This document shows, in pieces, positions 1 through 6,398 of a stretch of 9,476 bases of DNA (position 1 is its first letter; each line of letters starts with the position of its first letter). The stretch lies in assembly GCA_047517625.1 (NCBI GenBank), contig JAKZSO010000143.1, positions 1 through 9,476 on the forward strand, in the 5' to 3' direction. The DNA comes from JABHVE01 sp047517625 (GTDB lineage Bacteria; Pseudomonadota; Alphaproteobacteria; UBA2966; CAIVPW01). A program made the translations under genes and the position numbers. The notes under the pieces are model-generated. The model saw nothing but the letters and a program-made list of their open reading frames with translations. It did no database searches and was not told the DNA's origin.

Positions 1-1
1 A

Positions 2-1205
2 CAGCGAAGGGCGATTGACGAATTTACAAAATCCAATGGCCGAGCCTGGGACAGCTTGTTCAATTACGAAACGATCAAATATTTCGGCGCCGAGCGTCGC
101 ATGGATCGTGAAATCGGTGATGCGTTGCGGAAATGGGAAAAGATGGCGACCCAGTCTTCGGCGGTGCGCAGTGTTTCTGGGTTGGCCACGGTTTTGGTGC
201 TCGGCGGTGGGGTCACCTTGTTGTTGTGGATGGCCGGGCATCAGACACTGGCGGGTGACATGTCGGTCGGTGGTCTGGTCTTGATCAATGCCTACCTGCT
301 GCAGATCATCATGCCGCTGGAGCATATGGCGCAAATGTATCGCGACACCAAAATGGCCCTGATCAACATGGAAAAACTAATGGTGTTGTTGGGTGAGGTG
401 CCAGACATCGTGGACGCGCCGGGTGCGGAGCCGTTGCCGGATGGTGGCGGAGAAATCTCGGTTCGCGATGTCTCGTTCTGGTATGGCGCTAAGCGTCAGG
501 TTTTGAACGGGATATCGTTTGACGTGCCGGCCGGGACCACCACCGGATTGGTGGGTCCAAGCGGCGCGGGCAAAAGCACGATCGCGCGTCTTTTGTTCCG
601 GTTTTATGATCCATCCCAGGGGTCCATCCATATCGACGGCCAGGACCTTCGCGGGTTGAAAGTTGATTCGGTCCGCGCCGCCATCGGTGTGGTGCCCCAG
701 GATACGGTGTTGTTTAACAACACCCTGGGCAGGAACATAGGTTTTTCAGTCGACGACCCATCGGCCAAGGACGTGGAGTGGGCCACGCACATGGCCAAAC
801 TGGACGACTTTGTTTCCAAGCTGCCAGACGGGCTACGTAACGGTGGTGGGCGAACGCGGCCTGAAGTTATCGGGCGGAGAAAAACAGCGGGTCGCCATCG
901 CCCTGGTGGTTTTGAAAAAGCCGCGCATTTTCCTGTTTGACGAAGCAACATCATCGCTCGATTCAATCACCGAAGGCGTGATCCAGGAAAACTTGGCCGA
1001 GATTTCCCATGGGGCGACGATGCTGATCATCGCCCACCGGTTGTCCACCGTGATCCACGCCGACCAGATCTTGGTCATCGAGGACGGAGAAATTACCGAG
1101 CGCGGCACCCACCAGTCGCTCCTGGCCGCCACGGGCCCCTACGCGGCGCTGTGGGCCAAGCAACAAAAAGAAAAAGACCAGGAAATCCCAGTCCCCACCG
1201 GATAA
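2..1205 (+). CDS. Atm1/HMT1-type ABC exporter, 5'-partial, with one frameshift
   Basis: This is the C-terminal two thirds of a fused membrane-ATPase half-transporter of the Atm1 family, inner-membrane exporters linked to glutathione conjugates, Fe-S precursors or heavy metals. The reading frame is open from base 2, so the start lies before the window; the motif FNYETIKYFGAE (about 56-91) is typical of Atm1-like proteins. Two membrane segments follow (about 170-240 and 260-325), then the ATPase domain: Walker A GPSGAGKST (554-580), Q-loop VVPQD (689-703), signature LSGGEKQ (867-887), Walker B IFLFDE (927-944) and the H-loop histidine (1035-1037). The frame changes at the GGG of 830-832: upstream reads LPDG, downstream reads YVTVVGERG, and removing one G joins them as the family sequence. 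Uncorrected, translation stops at 940, before the signature motif. The usual arginine after QRVAIA is leucine here. Family is secure; the transported substrate is not. Confidence 0.88.
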
Positions 1206-1339
1206 GACCCCTCCCCATGGACGGAGGTGCATCTTTGGTGGGCGGACGGGGGTGGGTCTGCACGGACCGCATCATACCGCCCGGCGCATCCTCCGACCGG
1301 CAAACCATGAGGGCCGCGATCCCTCGAGCCCGACCCTTA

Positions 1340-1963
1340 CTACGTCTTATGTGCCACGATCCATTGGACGACTTGTCTGGCGTCATAATTTTTGCTCTCG
1401 GTGATAGCGAAATTTGCGTCTGTCACCAGGGCTTCCATTTCCGGGACCGTGAAATTGTGAATGGTCGGGGCCCATCCGATTTTTTGCGCCAGCCCCAGCA
1501 TTGATCGCATGACCCAACCCCAATCCCCCAGGCAGGGGACTTGTGCGATCAACAGTCCGCGCGCGGCCAGCAAATCATTCAGCCAAGCCAAAACCTTTTG
1601 CTGGTCTTCCACTAAATGGAAGACATTAAAGGCAATAACAGCGGTGAACGAGTTATGATCCAGGCGGTGGTCGAACGCCGCCATTTGATCAAAACGGACA
1701 TTGTCGATCCCCCGCTCCGCAGTCTTTCGCCTGGCGGCCATAATCATTTCCCGGGAAAGGTCGATGCCCTGAATTTGGTAAACGTCCGGCGCGATCGCCA
1801 GGCTCATTTCCCCGGTGGCACAGCCGAAATCGAGCACTACATGGGACTCTCCCAGCAGCGCTTTGGTGCGCGCGACCCTTTGTTCCCGGGCGGGATTGGG
1901 CTTTCCCACGTTGTCGTCATAGGTCTTCGATCGTTTGTCCCAAAAAGCCTCAGACTGGGCCAT
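1340..1963 (-). CDS. class I SAM-dependent methyltransferase
   Basis: A 207-residue soluble Rossmann-fold methyltransferase. Motif I is VLDFGCATG (residues 43-51), the acidic residue after strand 2 is in GIDLS (D68), and AFNVFHLVED (about 111-120) matches the strand-4 region of UbiE/BioC-like enzymes. The family transfers a methyl group from S-adenosylmethionine; nothing in the sequence fixes the substrate. The ATG at 1963 is preferred to the TTG at 1969 because GGAG on the coding strand (1971-1974) ends seven bases before it. It starts 15 bases after the stop of the phosphatase-like gene upstream on the same strand, so the two are probably co-transcribed. It converges on the ABC exporter gene across 134 bases. 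The frame is intact. Confidence 0.85.
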   Translation of the reverse strand: MAQSEAFWDKRSKTYDDNVGKPNPAREQRVARTKALLGESHVVLDFGCATGEMSLAIAPDVYQIQGIDLSREMIMAARRKTAERGIDNVRFDQMAAFDHRLDHNSFTAVIAFNVFHLVEDQQKVLAWLNDLLAARGLLIAQVPCLGDWGWVMRSMLGLAQKIGWAPTIHNFTVPEMEALVTDANFAITESKNYDARQVVQWIVAHKT

Positions 1964-1978
1964 GCGCAAGCTCCGCCA

Positions 1979-2472
1979 TCAAACCGGCACCGTAAAAATT
2001 CCGGGCAGGCCAGTGTGTTCCCCGGTGCCGACGCCTTTTACAGCCGCCATCAAGCGGCCCTCGCAGCCCAGCACATCATCGGCCAGGGCCAACACCGCGC
2101 GGTTCGGGCGGATGCCCGGGGCGGCCTGGACCATGGCATCGACGCAGGCGGCTTCCCGGCCCAAGTTACGCTGGCACATCACCGCCAATCCCGCGGCGGG
2201 AGACCGGCTGACCCCCAACAGGCAGTGGATCACCAACAGGCGATCCCCCGGCCACAGGGCGGCGCATCCAAAAGGTCGCGCACGGCCGCCTCGCCAGGGG
2301 TGAGCAAGCCCTCTTGGGGTTGGTCGATATCGTGGAAACGGAGTTTCAGATGTTCCGTGCCAGCCAGGGCGGGAAAATCTTTGTCCCCGAGCATGGAAAT
2401 CACGTGGGACGGAGCCCGCTCCGCCACCACCCCAGCCAGATCATCCAAGCCGCAAATCACCAACTCCGCCAT
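1979..2472 (-). CDS. COG5350-type protein tyrosine phosphatase-like protein, one frameshift
   Basis: This reads as the small tyrosine phosphatase-like family common in alphaproteobacteria (COG5350). The N-terminal part (2472 down to about 2275) has the family pattern: MAELVICGL, then ERAPSHVISMLGD, RFHDIDQP and LLTPGEAAVRDLL. The C-terminal part, in another frame, carries the P-loop signature HCLLGVSRS (HC-x5-R, 2204-2227), with catalytic cysteine at 2222-2224, and ends in RPNRAVLALADDVLGCEGR and a VPV tail. The parts join if one base is added near 2262-2275, possibly in the AAAA at 2270-2273; the corrected product is about 164 residues, normal for the family. The ATG at 2472 faces cobU with 40 bases between. 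The family signature predicts cysteine-based phosphatase activity, but the substrate is unknown; proximity to cob genes makes alpha-ribazole phosphate a speculative option. Uncorrected, both halves would be non-functional fragments. Confidence 0.8.
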
Positions 2473-2512
2473 GACTTTAGTGTAAAGGCCAGCGCCACGG
2501 TATGCTCGCCCA
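2473..2512. promoter_or_regulatory. divergent promoter region, phosphatase gene / cobU
   Basis: Only 40 bases separate the two divergent start codons, so both core promoters must sit here or inside the coding regions. On + there is TATGCT (2501-2506), six bases before the cobU ATG. On - there is TACACT (2484 down to 2479), also six bases before the phosphatase ATG. Each matches TATAAT at four of six positions. Transcription from either would begin at or next to the start codon, giving leaderless messages, and neither gene has a Shine-Dalgarno sequence. No good -35 box is visible for either. This is inference from spacing only. Confidence 0.35.
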
Positions 2513-3067
2513 ATGAACGCGGGCCAGACATTACCCTTGGCGGCCGTCACCTTGGTGCTGGGCGGCGCGCGCTCAGGCAAAAGCGCCTTTGGCCAGAATT
2601 TGGTGCAAAACGCGGCGAAATCGCCGGTGCTGATCGCCACCGCCCGGGTCGCGGATGACGAAATGGCCGACCGCATCGAGCGGCACAAAACCGCGCGCGG
2701 CCCCGAATGGCGCACCATCGAAGAAGACATCGATCTGGCTGGCGCCTTATTGGCCGCGGGTGGTGGAGCCGGGGGCAGGGCCGAGAAGGGCGGCGCTGTA
2801 CTGGTGGATTGTCTGACTCTGTGGCTCGCCAACGTCATGGAGGACGGCTTGGCGCCGGTTGAGAAAATCCAGGCGTTGCTTGATGCCCTGCCCAGCCTGG
2901 ACGGCGCCGTGGTTTTCATATCCAACGAAGTCGGATTGGGCATCGTTCCGGCAAACCCCTTGGCCCGGGAATTCCGCGACTTGGCCGGGCACATGAACCA
3001 GAGGTTCGCCACCGCCGCCAACGACATATTTTTATTGACGGCGGGAATAGCCCGGCGGCTCAAGTAG
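2513..3067 (+). CDS. cobU: adenosylcobinamide kinase / adenosylcobinamide-phosphate guanylyltransferase
   Basis: The bifunctional CobU (CobP) enzyme, cytosolic, phosphorylates adenosylcobinamide and transfers GMP from GTP to it, giving adenosylcobinamide-GDP for CobS. The 184 residues match the family length. The P-loop GGARSGKS is at residues 17-24; RIERH (54-58) followed by W.T.E contains H58, which aligns with the histidine that carries GMP in the characterised enzyme; VLVDCLTLWLAN (about 96-107) is the Walker B-like block; SNEVGLGIVPANPLAREFRD (137-156) is the most diagnostic family stretch. The ATG at 2513 is the first in frame after the divergent gene and leaves a normal N-terminus. No Shine-Dalgarno sequence precedes it. 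It converges on cobT, with a strong hairpin between. The frame is intact. Confidence 0.95.
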   Translation: MNAGQTLPLAAVTLVLGGARSGKSAFGQNLVQNAAKSPVLIATARVADDEMADRIERHKTARGPEWRTIEEDIDLAGALLAAGGGAGGRAEKGGAVLVDCLTLWLANVMEDGLAPVEKIQALLDALPSLDGAVVFISNEVGLGIVPANPLAREFRDLAGHMNQRFATAANDIFLLTAGIARRLK

Positions 3068-3078
3068 TTTTTCAGGCT

Positions 3079-3116
3079 GATCAGATTCACGCGCCCCCAG
3101 AGGGCGCGATCTGCTC
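3079..3116. terminator. hairpin between convergent cobU and cobT
   Basis: A long inverted repeat lies in the 47-base gap between cobU and cobT and just touches the cobT stop. The inner stem CGCGCCC/GGGCGCG (3090-3096 with 3102-3108) closes a five-base loop. After a three-base left-side bulge, an outer stem CAGAT/ATCTG (82-86 with 109-113 of the 3000 block) extends it. The position between two converging genes suits a shared terminator. It lacks a T tract on the 3' side of either strand: the run of T on + (3068-3072) lies before the hairpin. It may act as a factor-dependent terminator or RNA 3'-end stabiliser. Confidence 0.5.
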
Positions 3117-4113
3117 AAGTAACGTTGGTGACGCCAGCTTCATCAAAAGTCGCCATGCCAGCGTGGCAGGCGATCGCCGCCTTGACGATCCCGGCCGCCA
3201 ACACGGCGCCCGATCCCTCGCCCAAGCGCAGGCCCAAATCCAACAGCGGCTCCATCGCCAACGCCTCCAACAAACGCCCGTGGCCGGGCTCGGTCGCGCG
3301 GTGGCCAGCCAGGCAATGGTCCAGACTAGAACGATTCAAAACAAACAATGGCACAGCCGCGGCGGTGCAGATAAAACCGTCCAAAACCACCGGAATCCGG
3401 GCCTTTCGCGCCCCCAGCACCGCCCCCGTCAACGCCGCGATTTCCCGGCCCCCTACCTGTGCCAGTTGTGCCAGCGGGTCATCCGATTGCGCCCGAGCAA
3501 CCGCGGTTTCCACCACCTGAATTTTGTTGGCGAGAGCGTCGCCGCTCATCCCGGTGCCGGGCCCGACCCAGTCGGCCGCCTCGCCGCCGAGCACGGCATA
3601 ACAGAGCGCCGCCGCCGACGTGGTGTTGCCGATGCCCATCTCGCCCAGGCACAACAGGTCGGCGGCTGGGTCCACCCGGTTCATGCCGGTCGCCAACGCC
3701 TCGGCGCACTCGGCCTCGGACATCGCCGGGCCTTGGGTGAAATCCACCGTCGGTCGGGCCAGGTCCAAGGCATGGACGTCCAAGTGGGCGCCGAGCGCAG
3801 CGGCCAACTGGTTGATCGCCGCACCCCCGGCGGCAAAGTTCGCCACCATCTGGGCCGTGACTTGTGCGGAGTATGCGGACACGCCCTGGGCCGCGACCCC
3901 ATGGTTGCCGGCGAAGATCAAAACCTGGATGCGCTCGGCAGCCGGCGGTGACCGCCCCTGCCAACGCGCCGCCCACTCCGCCAGGGCCTCCAACCGGCCC
4001 AAGGATCCCGGTGGCTTGGTGAGTGTGGCCTCGCGCGCCCGGGTATGCGCCGCGGCGGCTTCATCGGGGCCGGGGAGGTCGGCGGCAGAGGCGCGGAATT
4101 GGGCGAAATCCAT
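3115..4113 (-). CDS. cobT: nicotinate-nucleotide--dimethylbenzimidazole phosphoribosyltransferase
   Basis: CobT transfers phosphoribose from nicotinate mononucleotide to dimethylbenzimidazole, making alpha-ribazole phosphate for the lower ligand of cobalamin. The 332 residues match the family. Landmarks in order: TKPPGSLGRLE (32-42), the block VLIFAGNHGVAAQGVSAY (64-81), GEMGIGNTTSAA (157-168), GPGTGMSGDALANK (184-197), VVLDGFICTAAA (242-253), and GEGSGAVLA (298-306), whose E299 aligns with the catalytic glutamate of Salmonella CobT (Glu317); E158 aligns with the second conserved glutamate. The ATG at 4113 is preferred over upstream in-frame starts because the family N-terminus begins close to it and the extra residues are low in family resemblance and overlap cobS. 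It is transcribed away from cobS and towards cobU. No clear Shine-Dalgarno sequence. The frame is intact. Confidence 0.95.
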   Translation of the reverse strand: MDFAQFRASAADLPGPDEAAAAHTRAREATLTKPPGSLGRLEALAEWAARWQGRSPPAAERIQVLIFAGNHGVAAQGVSAYSAQVTAQMVANFAAGGAAINQLAAALGAHLDVHALDLARPTVDFTQGPAMSEAECAEALATGMNRVDPAADLLCLGEMGIGNTTSAAALCYAVLGGEAADWVGPGTGMSGDALANKIQVVETAVARAQSDDPLAQLAQVGGREIAALTGAVLGARKARIPVVLDGFICTAAAVPLFVLNRSSLDHCLAGHRATEPGHGRLLEALAMEPLLDLGLRLGEGSGAVLAAGIVKAAIACHAGMATFDEAGVTNVT

Positions 4114-4171
4114 GGGCAGGCCAGGGGCTCGGAGTGGCGAAGGGCGGTGGGCACCCTTATAACCGAGCATC
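4114..4171. promoter_or_regulatory. divergent promoter region, cobT / cobS
   Basis: The 58 bases between the divergent start codons contain one AT-rich spot, the palindrome TTATAA (4157-4162). Read on + it gives TATAAC (4158-4163, five of six to the -10 consensus), eight bases before the cobS ATG. Read on - it gives TATAAG (4161 down to 4156, also five of six), with a cobT leader of about 36 bases. A single palindromic -10 could therefore serve both genes, so the two directions would compete. The -35 regions are weak (TGGCGA at 4135-4140 on +). No cobalamin-riboswitch-like structure fits in so short a space. Confidence 0.4.
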
Positions 4172-4944
4172 ATGACACCGCAAGCCATCGCCAAAATGCT
4201 TGTCCTGCGGGCGGCCGAATTGCGGACGGTCGTGGCGTTCTTGACGCGCTTGCCGGTCGGCGGCCGGGACATCGGCGACGCCCCCATCGCCCGCAGCATT
4301 TGGGCGTTTCCGGTGGTGGGCTGGGGCTTGGGCCTGGGCGCGGGGGCAGTGTTCGCCGGCGGATTGGCCGTTGGCCTGGGCGTGCGGCCGGCCGCGGTGG
4401 TGGCTGTCGCATTCGAGGTGTGGGCAACCGGGGCCTTTCATGAAGATGGCCTGGCCGATACCGCCGATGGCCTGGGCGGTGCTACCCACGAAGATGCCTT
4501 GGAGATTTTACGGGACAGCCGCCTCGGCACTTTCGGGGTCAGCGCCTTGGCGCTTTTCCTGGCCGCGCGCATTGGCGTCATCGCCGCTGTCGCCGACCCA
4601 CTAAGCGTGATCGCAATGCTCGCGGCGGCGGGTGCGATCTCCCGGGCGGCCCTGGCCTGGCCCATGGCGTTGGTGCGCCCCGCCCGGGCCGACGGTATGT
4701 CGGCATTCATCGGCGTGCCCACGGTGCGCGAGGCGGCGGTTGCCACCGTCATTGCGGCTGGGCTGGCACTGGTATTCCTGGGCGTCGGCTTGACGGTCTT
4801 TGCCTTGGCCGTGCCGCGGTGGGCGCCGGGGCCGTGGCGGTCGTGGCCCGGCGTTCGCTTGGAGGCCAAACCGGCGATGTCCTGGGCGCGAGCCAGCAAG
4901 TGGCTTATGTGCTTATTCTGTTGATGCTGTCGGCGAGGCTTTAG
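4172..4944 (+). CDS. cobS: adenosylcobinamide-GDP ribazoletransferase (cobalamin synthase), one frameshift
   Basis: CobS is the polytopic inner-membrane enzyme that joins adenosylcobinamide-GDP to alpha-ribazole (phosphate). Family features are clear: FLTRLPV near the start, the first hydrophobic block SIWAFPVVGWGLGLGAG, the acidic active-site stretch FHEDGLADTADGLGG (nucleotides about 4438-4482), LRDSRLGTFGV, RPARADGM, and several membrane segments. After LAV (codon ending 4813) the original frame degenerates and stops at 4924, while the frame one base back reads AVGAGAVAVVARRSLGG, then the conserved QTGDVLGA and a hydrophobic tail, ending at TAG 4942-4944. Re-reading base 4813 (restoring one lost G in GTG-GCC) gives about 257 residues, the normal length. 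So either a sequence error or a recent inactivating deletion. Start ATG 4172 has no Shine-Dalgarno sequence but a -10-like TATAAC close by. Confidence 0.9.
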
Positions 4945-4947
4945 GAT

Positions 4948-5538
4948 TTGGCGAATTCTCTCGAAGAAATCCTGGCCGAGGCCCGGGCCTGCACGATTTG
5001 CGCGGAACACCTGCCCCTGGGCCCGCGGCCGGTCGTGCGCGCAGGCGTCACCTCGCGGCTGGTCATCATTGGCCAGGCCCCGGGCACGCGCGTCCACGAA
5101 ACCGGAGTGCCGTGGGACGATCCCAGCGGCGATCGTCTGCGCGACTGGATGGCCGTGCGTAGCGAAATTTTCTACGACCACCGGCGCATCGCCATCGTGC
5201 CGATGGGGTTTTGCTACCCCGGCCGCCGCGGCATGGGCGGCGATCTGCCACCGCGGCCAGAGTGCGCGCCCGCCTGGCATCCTCGGATTCTGGCGGCCCT
5301 GCCCGACCGCCGCCTGACCTTGCTGGTTGGCGCCTACGCCCAGGCCAGGTATCTGCCGCGGCCGAAACGACCCGTGACCGAACGGGTGCGGGATTTTCGA
5401 AAATGGCTGCCCGGATTTTTCCCTTTGCCACACCCCAGTTGGCGGTCCACAAACTGGCTAAAGAAAAATCCTTGGTTCGAGGCCGAGGTCCTGCCCGACC
5501 TGCGCTCCGTGGTGAAAAAAGTGTTGGCGGACGCTTGA
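4948..5538 (+). CDS. uracil-DNA glycosylase superfamily protein
   Basis: A 196-residue member of the uracil-DNA glycosylase superfamily, the base-excision enzymes that remove uracil or related damaged bases from DNA. Motif 1 is IIGQAPGTRVHETGVPWDDP (about residues 40-59), followed by GDRLRDW; the C-terminal block FPLPHPSWRSTNW (158-170) has the histidine-containing motif of the superfamily. The N-terminal CTIC (15-18) resembles the first cysteine pair of iron-sulfur families 4 and 5, but further cysteine ligands in the usual pattern are not evident, so cluster binding is uncertain. The start is TTG 4948: no ATG occurs until residue 68, motif 1 lies before that, and GAGG (4935-4938) sits nine bases upstream. 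It begins three bases after the cobS stop, in the corrected cobS frame, so co-transcription and coupling are likely. Its exact base specificity cannot be read here. Confidence 0.85.
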   Translation: MANSLEEILAEARACTICAEHLPLGPRPVVRAGVTSRLVIIGQAPGTRVHETGVPWDDPSGDRLRDWMAVRSEIFYDHRRIAIVPMGFCYPGRRGMGGDLPPRPECAPAWHPRILAALPDRRLTLLVGAYAQARYLPRPKRPVTERVRDFRKWLPGFFPLPHPSWRSTNWLKKNPWFEAEVLPDLRSVVKKVLADA

Positions 5539-5644
5539 AACCAAATCGGCCCGACGCAGGTCCTTCGGGGGATTGAAGAACACCGCGACCGAGCCGGTTG
5601 GAGACCCAACATTGTGGAATATGGCGTCGCAATGCGTTCAAAAA

Positions 5645-5662
5645 TGGGCGAAAGTTGGGCGA
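5645..5662 (+). repeat. direct repeat TGGGCGA, 11-bp period
   Basis: TGGGCGA occurs at 5645-5651 and again at 5656-5662, start to start 11 bases, about one helical turn, in the 191-base gap before the O-methyltransferase. Such spacing lets a dimeric activator or repressor bind two half-sites on one face of the DNA. No convincing -35/-10 pair could be assigned nearby. It may be chance. Confidence 0.3.
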
Positions 5663-5729
5663 TTCTTAGGCATTTGCCGTGGCATTATTTGGCGCTGCCG
5701 ACGCCCGCACGAATTGAAAGGCGGCAAGT

Positions 5730-6398
5730 GTGTCTAACGAAACGCTGACTTTGACCCCCCAGGTCTACGATTATTTGGTGCGCCACGGGGTGCGCGAGCC
5801 CGAGGTTTTGCGGCAGCTGCGGGCGGCGACGGCGGCCCAGGCCGGGGCCGCCGCCGGGATGCAAATCGCGCCGGAGCAAGGGGCGTTGATGGCTATGCTG
5901 GTGCGGTTGATGGCTGCCCGCAAGACCTTGGAAGTGGGGGTGTTCACCGGCTACAGCGCCGCCGCCGTAGCCCTGGCGCTGCCCGGCGATGGCCTGGTCG
6001 TGGCCTGCGATGTTAGCGACAAATGGGCCGGGCTGGCCCGGGAATTCTGGAAACGAGCAGGAGTCGCGGAAAAAATCGACCTGCGTATTGCCCCGGCGAT
6101 CCAATCCATGGACGCCCTGATCAAGGCGGGCGAGCGCGGGTCGTTCGATTTCATTTTCTTGGACGCCGACAAAACCGAATACGACGCTTATTACCAGCGC
6201 GCTTTGGCACTGCTGCGCAGCGGCGGCCTGATCGCCGTCGACAATGTGTTGTGGAGTGGAACCGTGGCCGATAAGACGGTCACGGATGCCGACACCGTGG
6301 CCATCCGCGCGTTCAATGCAATGGTCCGTGACGACGACCGGGTGGCGTTATCCATGGTCCCAATCGCCGATGGCCTGACTCTGGCACAAAAACTGTGA
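5730..6398 (+). CDS. class I SAM-dependent O-methyltransferase (OMT family 3, catechol/caffeoyl-CoA type)
   Basis: A 222-residue cation-dependent O-methyltransferase of the caffeoyl-CoA/catechol family (Methyltransf_3), which methylates catechol-like hydroxyls using S-adenosylmethionine. Motif I is LEVGVFTGYS (68-77), the ribose-binding acidic residue is D94, and the metal-site residues are D145 in FLDADK and D171-N172 in IAVDNVLWSG. The length is normal for bacterial members. The GTG at 5730 is supported by GAAAGG (5716-5721) eight bases upstream. The stop overlaps the start of the permease gene that follows (GTGA, 6395-6398), so the three genes are probably one translationally coupled unit. 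The natural substrate is unknown; many bacterial members are promiscuous. Confidence 0.9.
   Translation: MSNETLTLTPQVYDYLVRHGVREPEVLRQLRAATAAQAGAAAGMQIAPEQGALMAMLVRLMAARKTLEVGVFTGYSAAAVALALPGDGLVVACDVSDKWAGLAREFWKRAGVAEKIDLRIAPAIQSMDALIKAGERGSFDFIFLDADKTEYDAYYQRALALLRSGGLIAVDNVLWSGTVADKTVTDADTVAIRAFNAMVRDDDRVALSMVPIADGLTLAQKL

Noticed and set aside
1206..1339. Terminator between the ABC exporter and methyltransferase genes
   Set aside because: Only a five-pair stem (GAGGG/CCCTC at 1309-1313 and 1321-1325) without a T run was found; too weak to annotate.
1616..2485. Long open frame on + opposite the methyltransferase and phosphatase genes
   Set aside because: Its translation is unlike any known family and it lies antisense to two genes with clear motifs.
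2473..3090. N-terminal extension of the phosphatase frame across cobU on the - strand
   Set aside because: It is antisense to cobU; family resemblance begins at the ATG at 2472.
4114..4299. Longer cobT starting further upstream
   Set aside because: The added residues overlap cobS antisense and do not resemble CobT N-termini.
4438..5433. 331-codon frame on - across cobS and the UDG gene
   Set aside because: Low-complexity, proline- and arginine-rich product typical of an antisense frame in GC-rich coding DNA.
5597..5610. GTTGG/CCAAC hairpin after the UDG gene as terminator
   Set aside because: Five pairs, no T run, and almost 60 bases past the stop; likely chance.
5621..5737. A 38-codon ATG frame, basic and cysteine-containing, overlapping the OMT start
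   Set aside because: No family resemblance, only a poor ribosome site, and short open frames are expected by chance in GC-rich DNA. A leader peptide cannot be excluded but is not supported.
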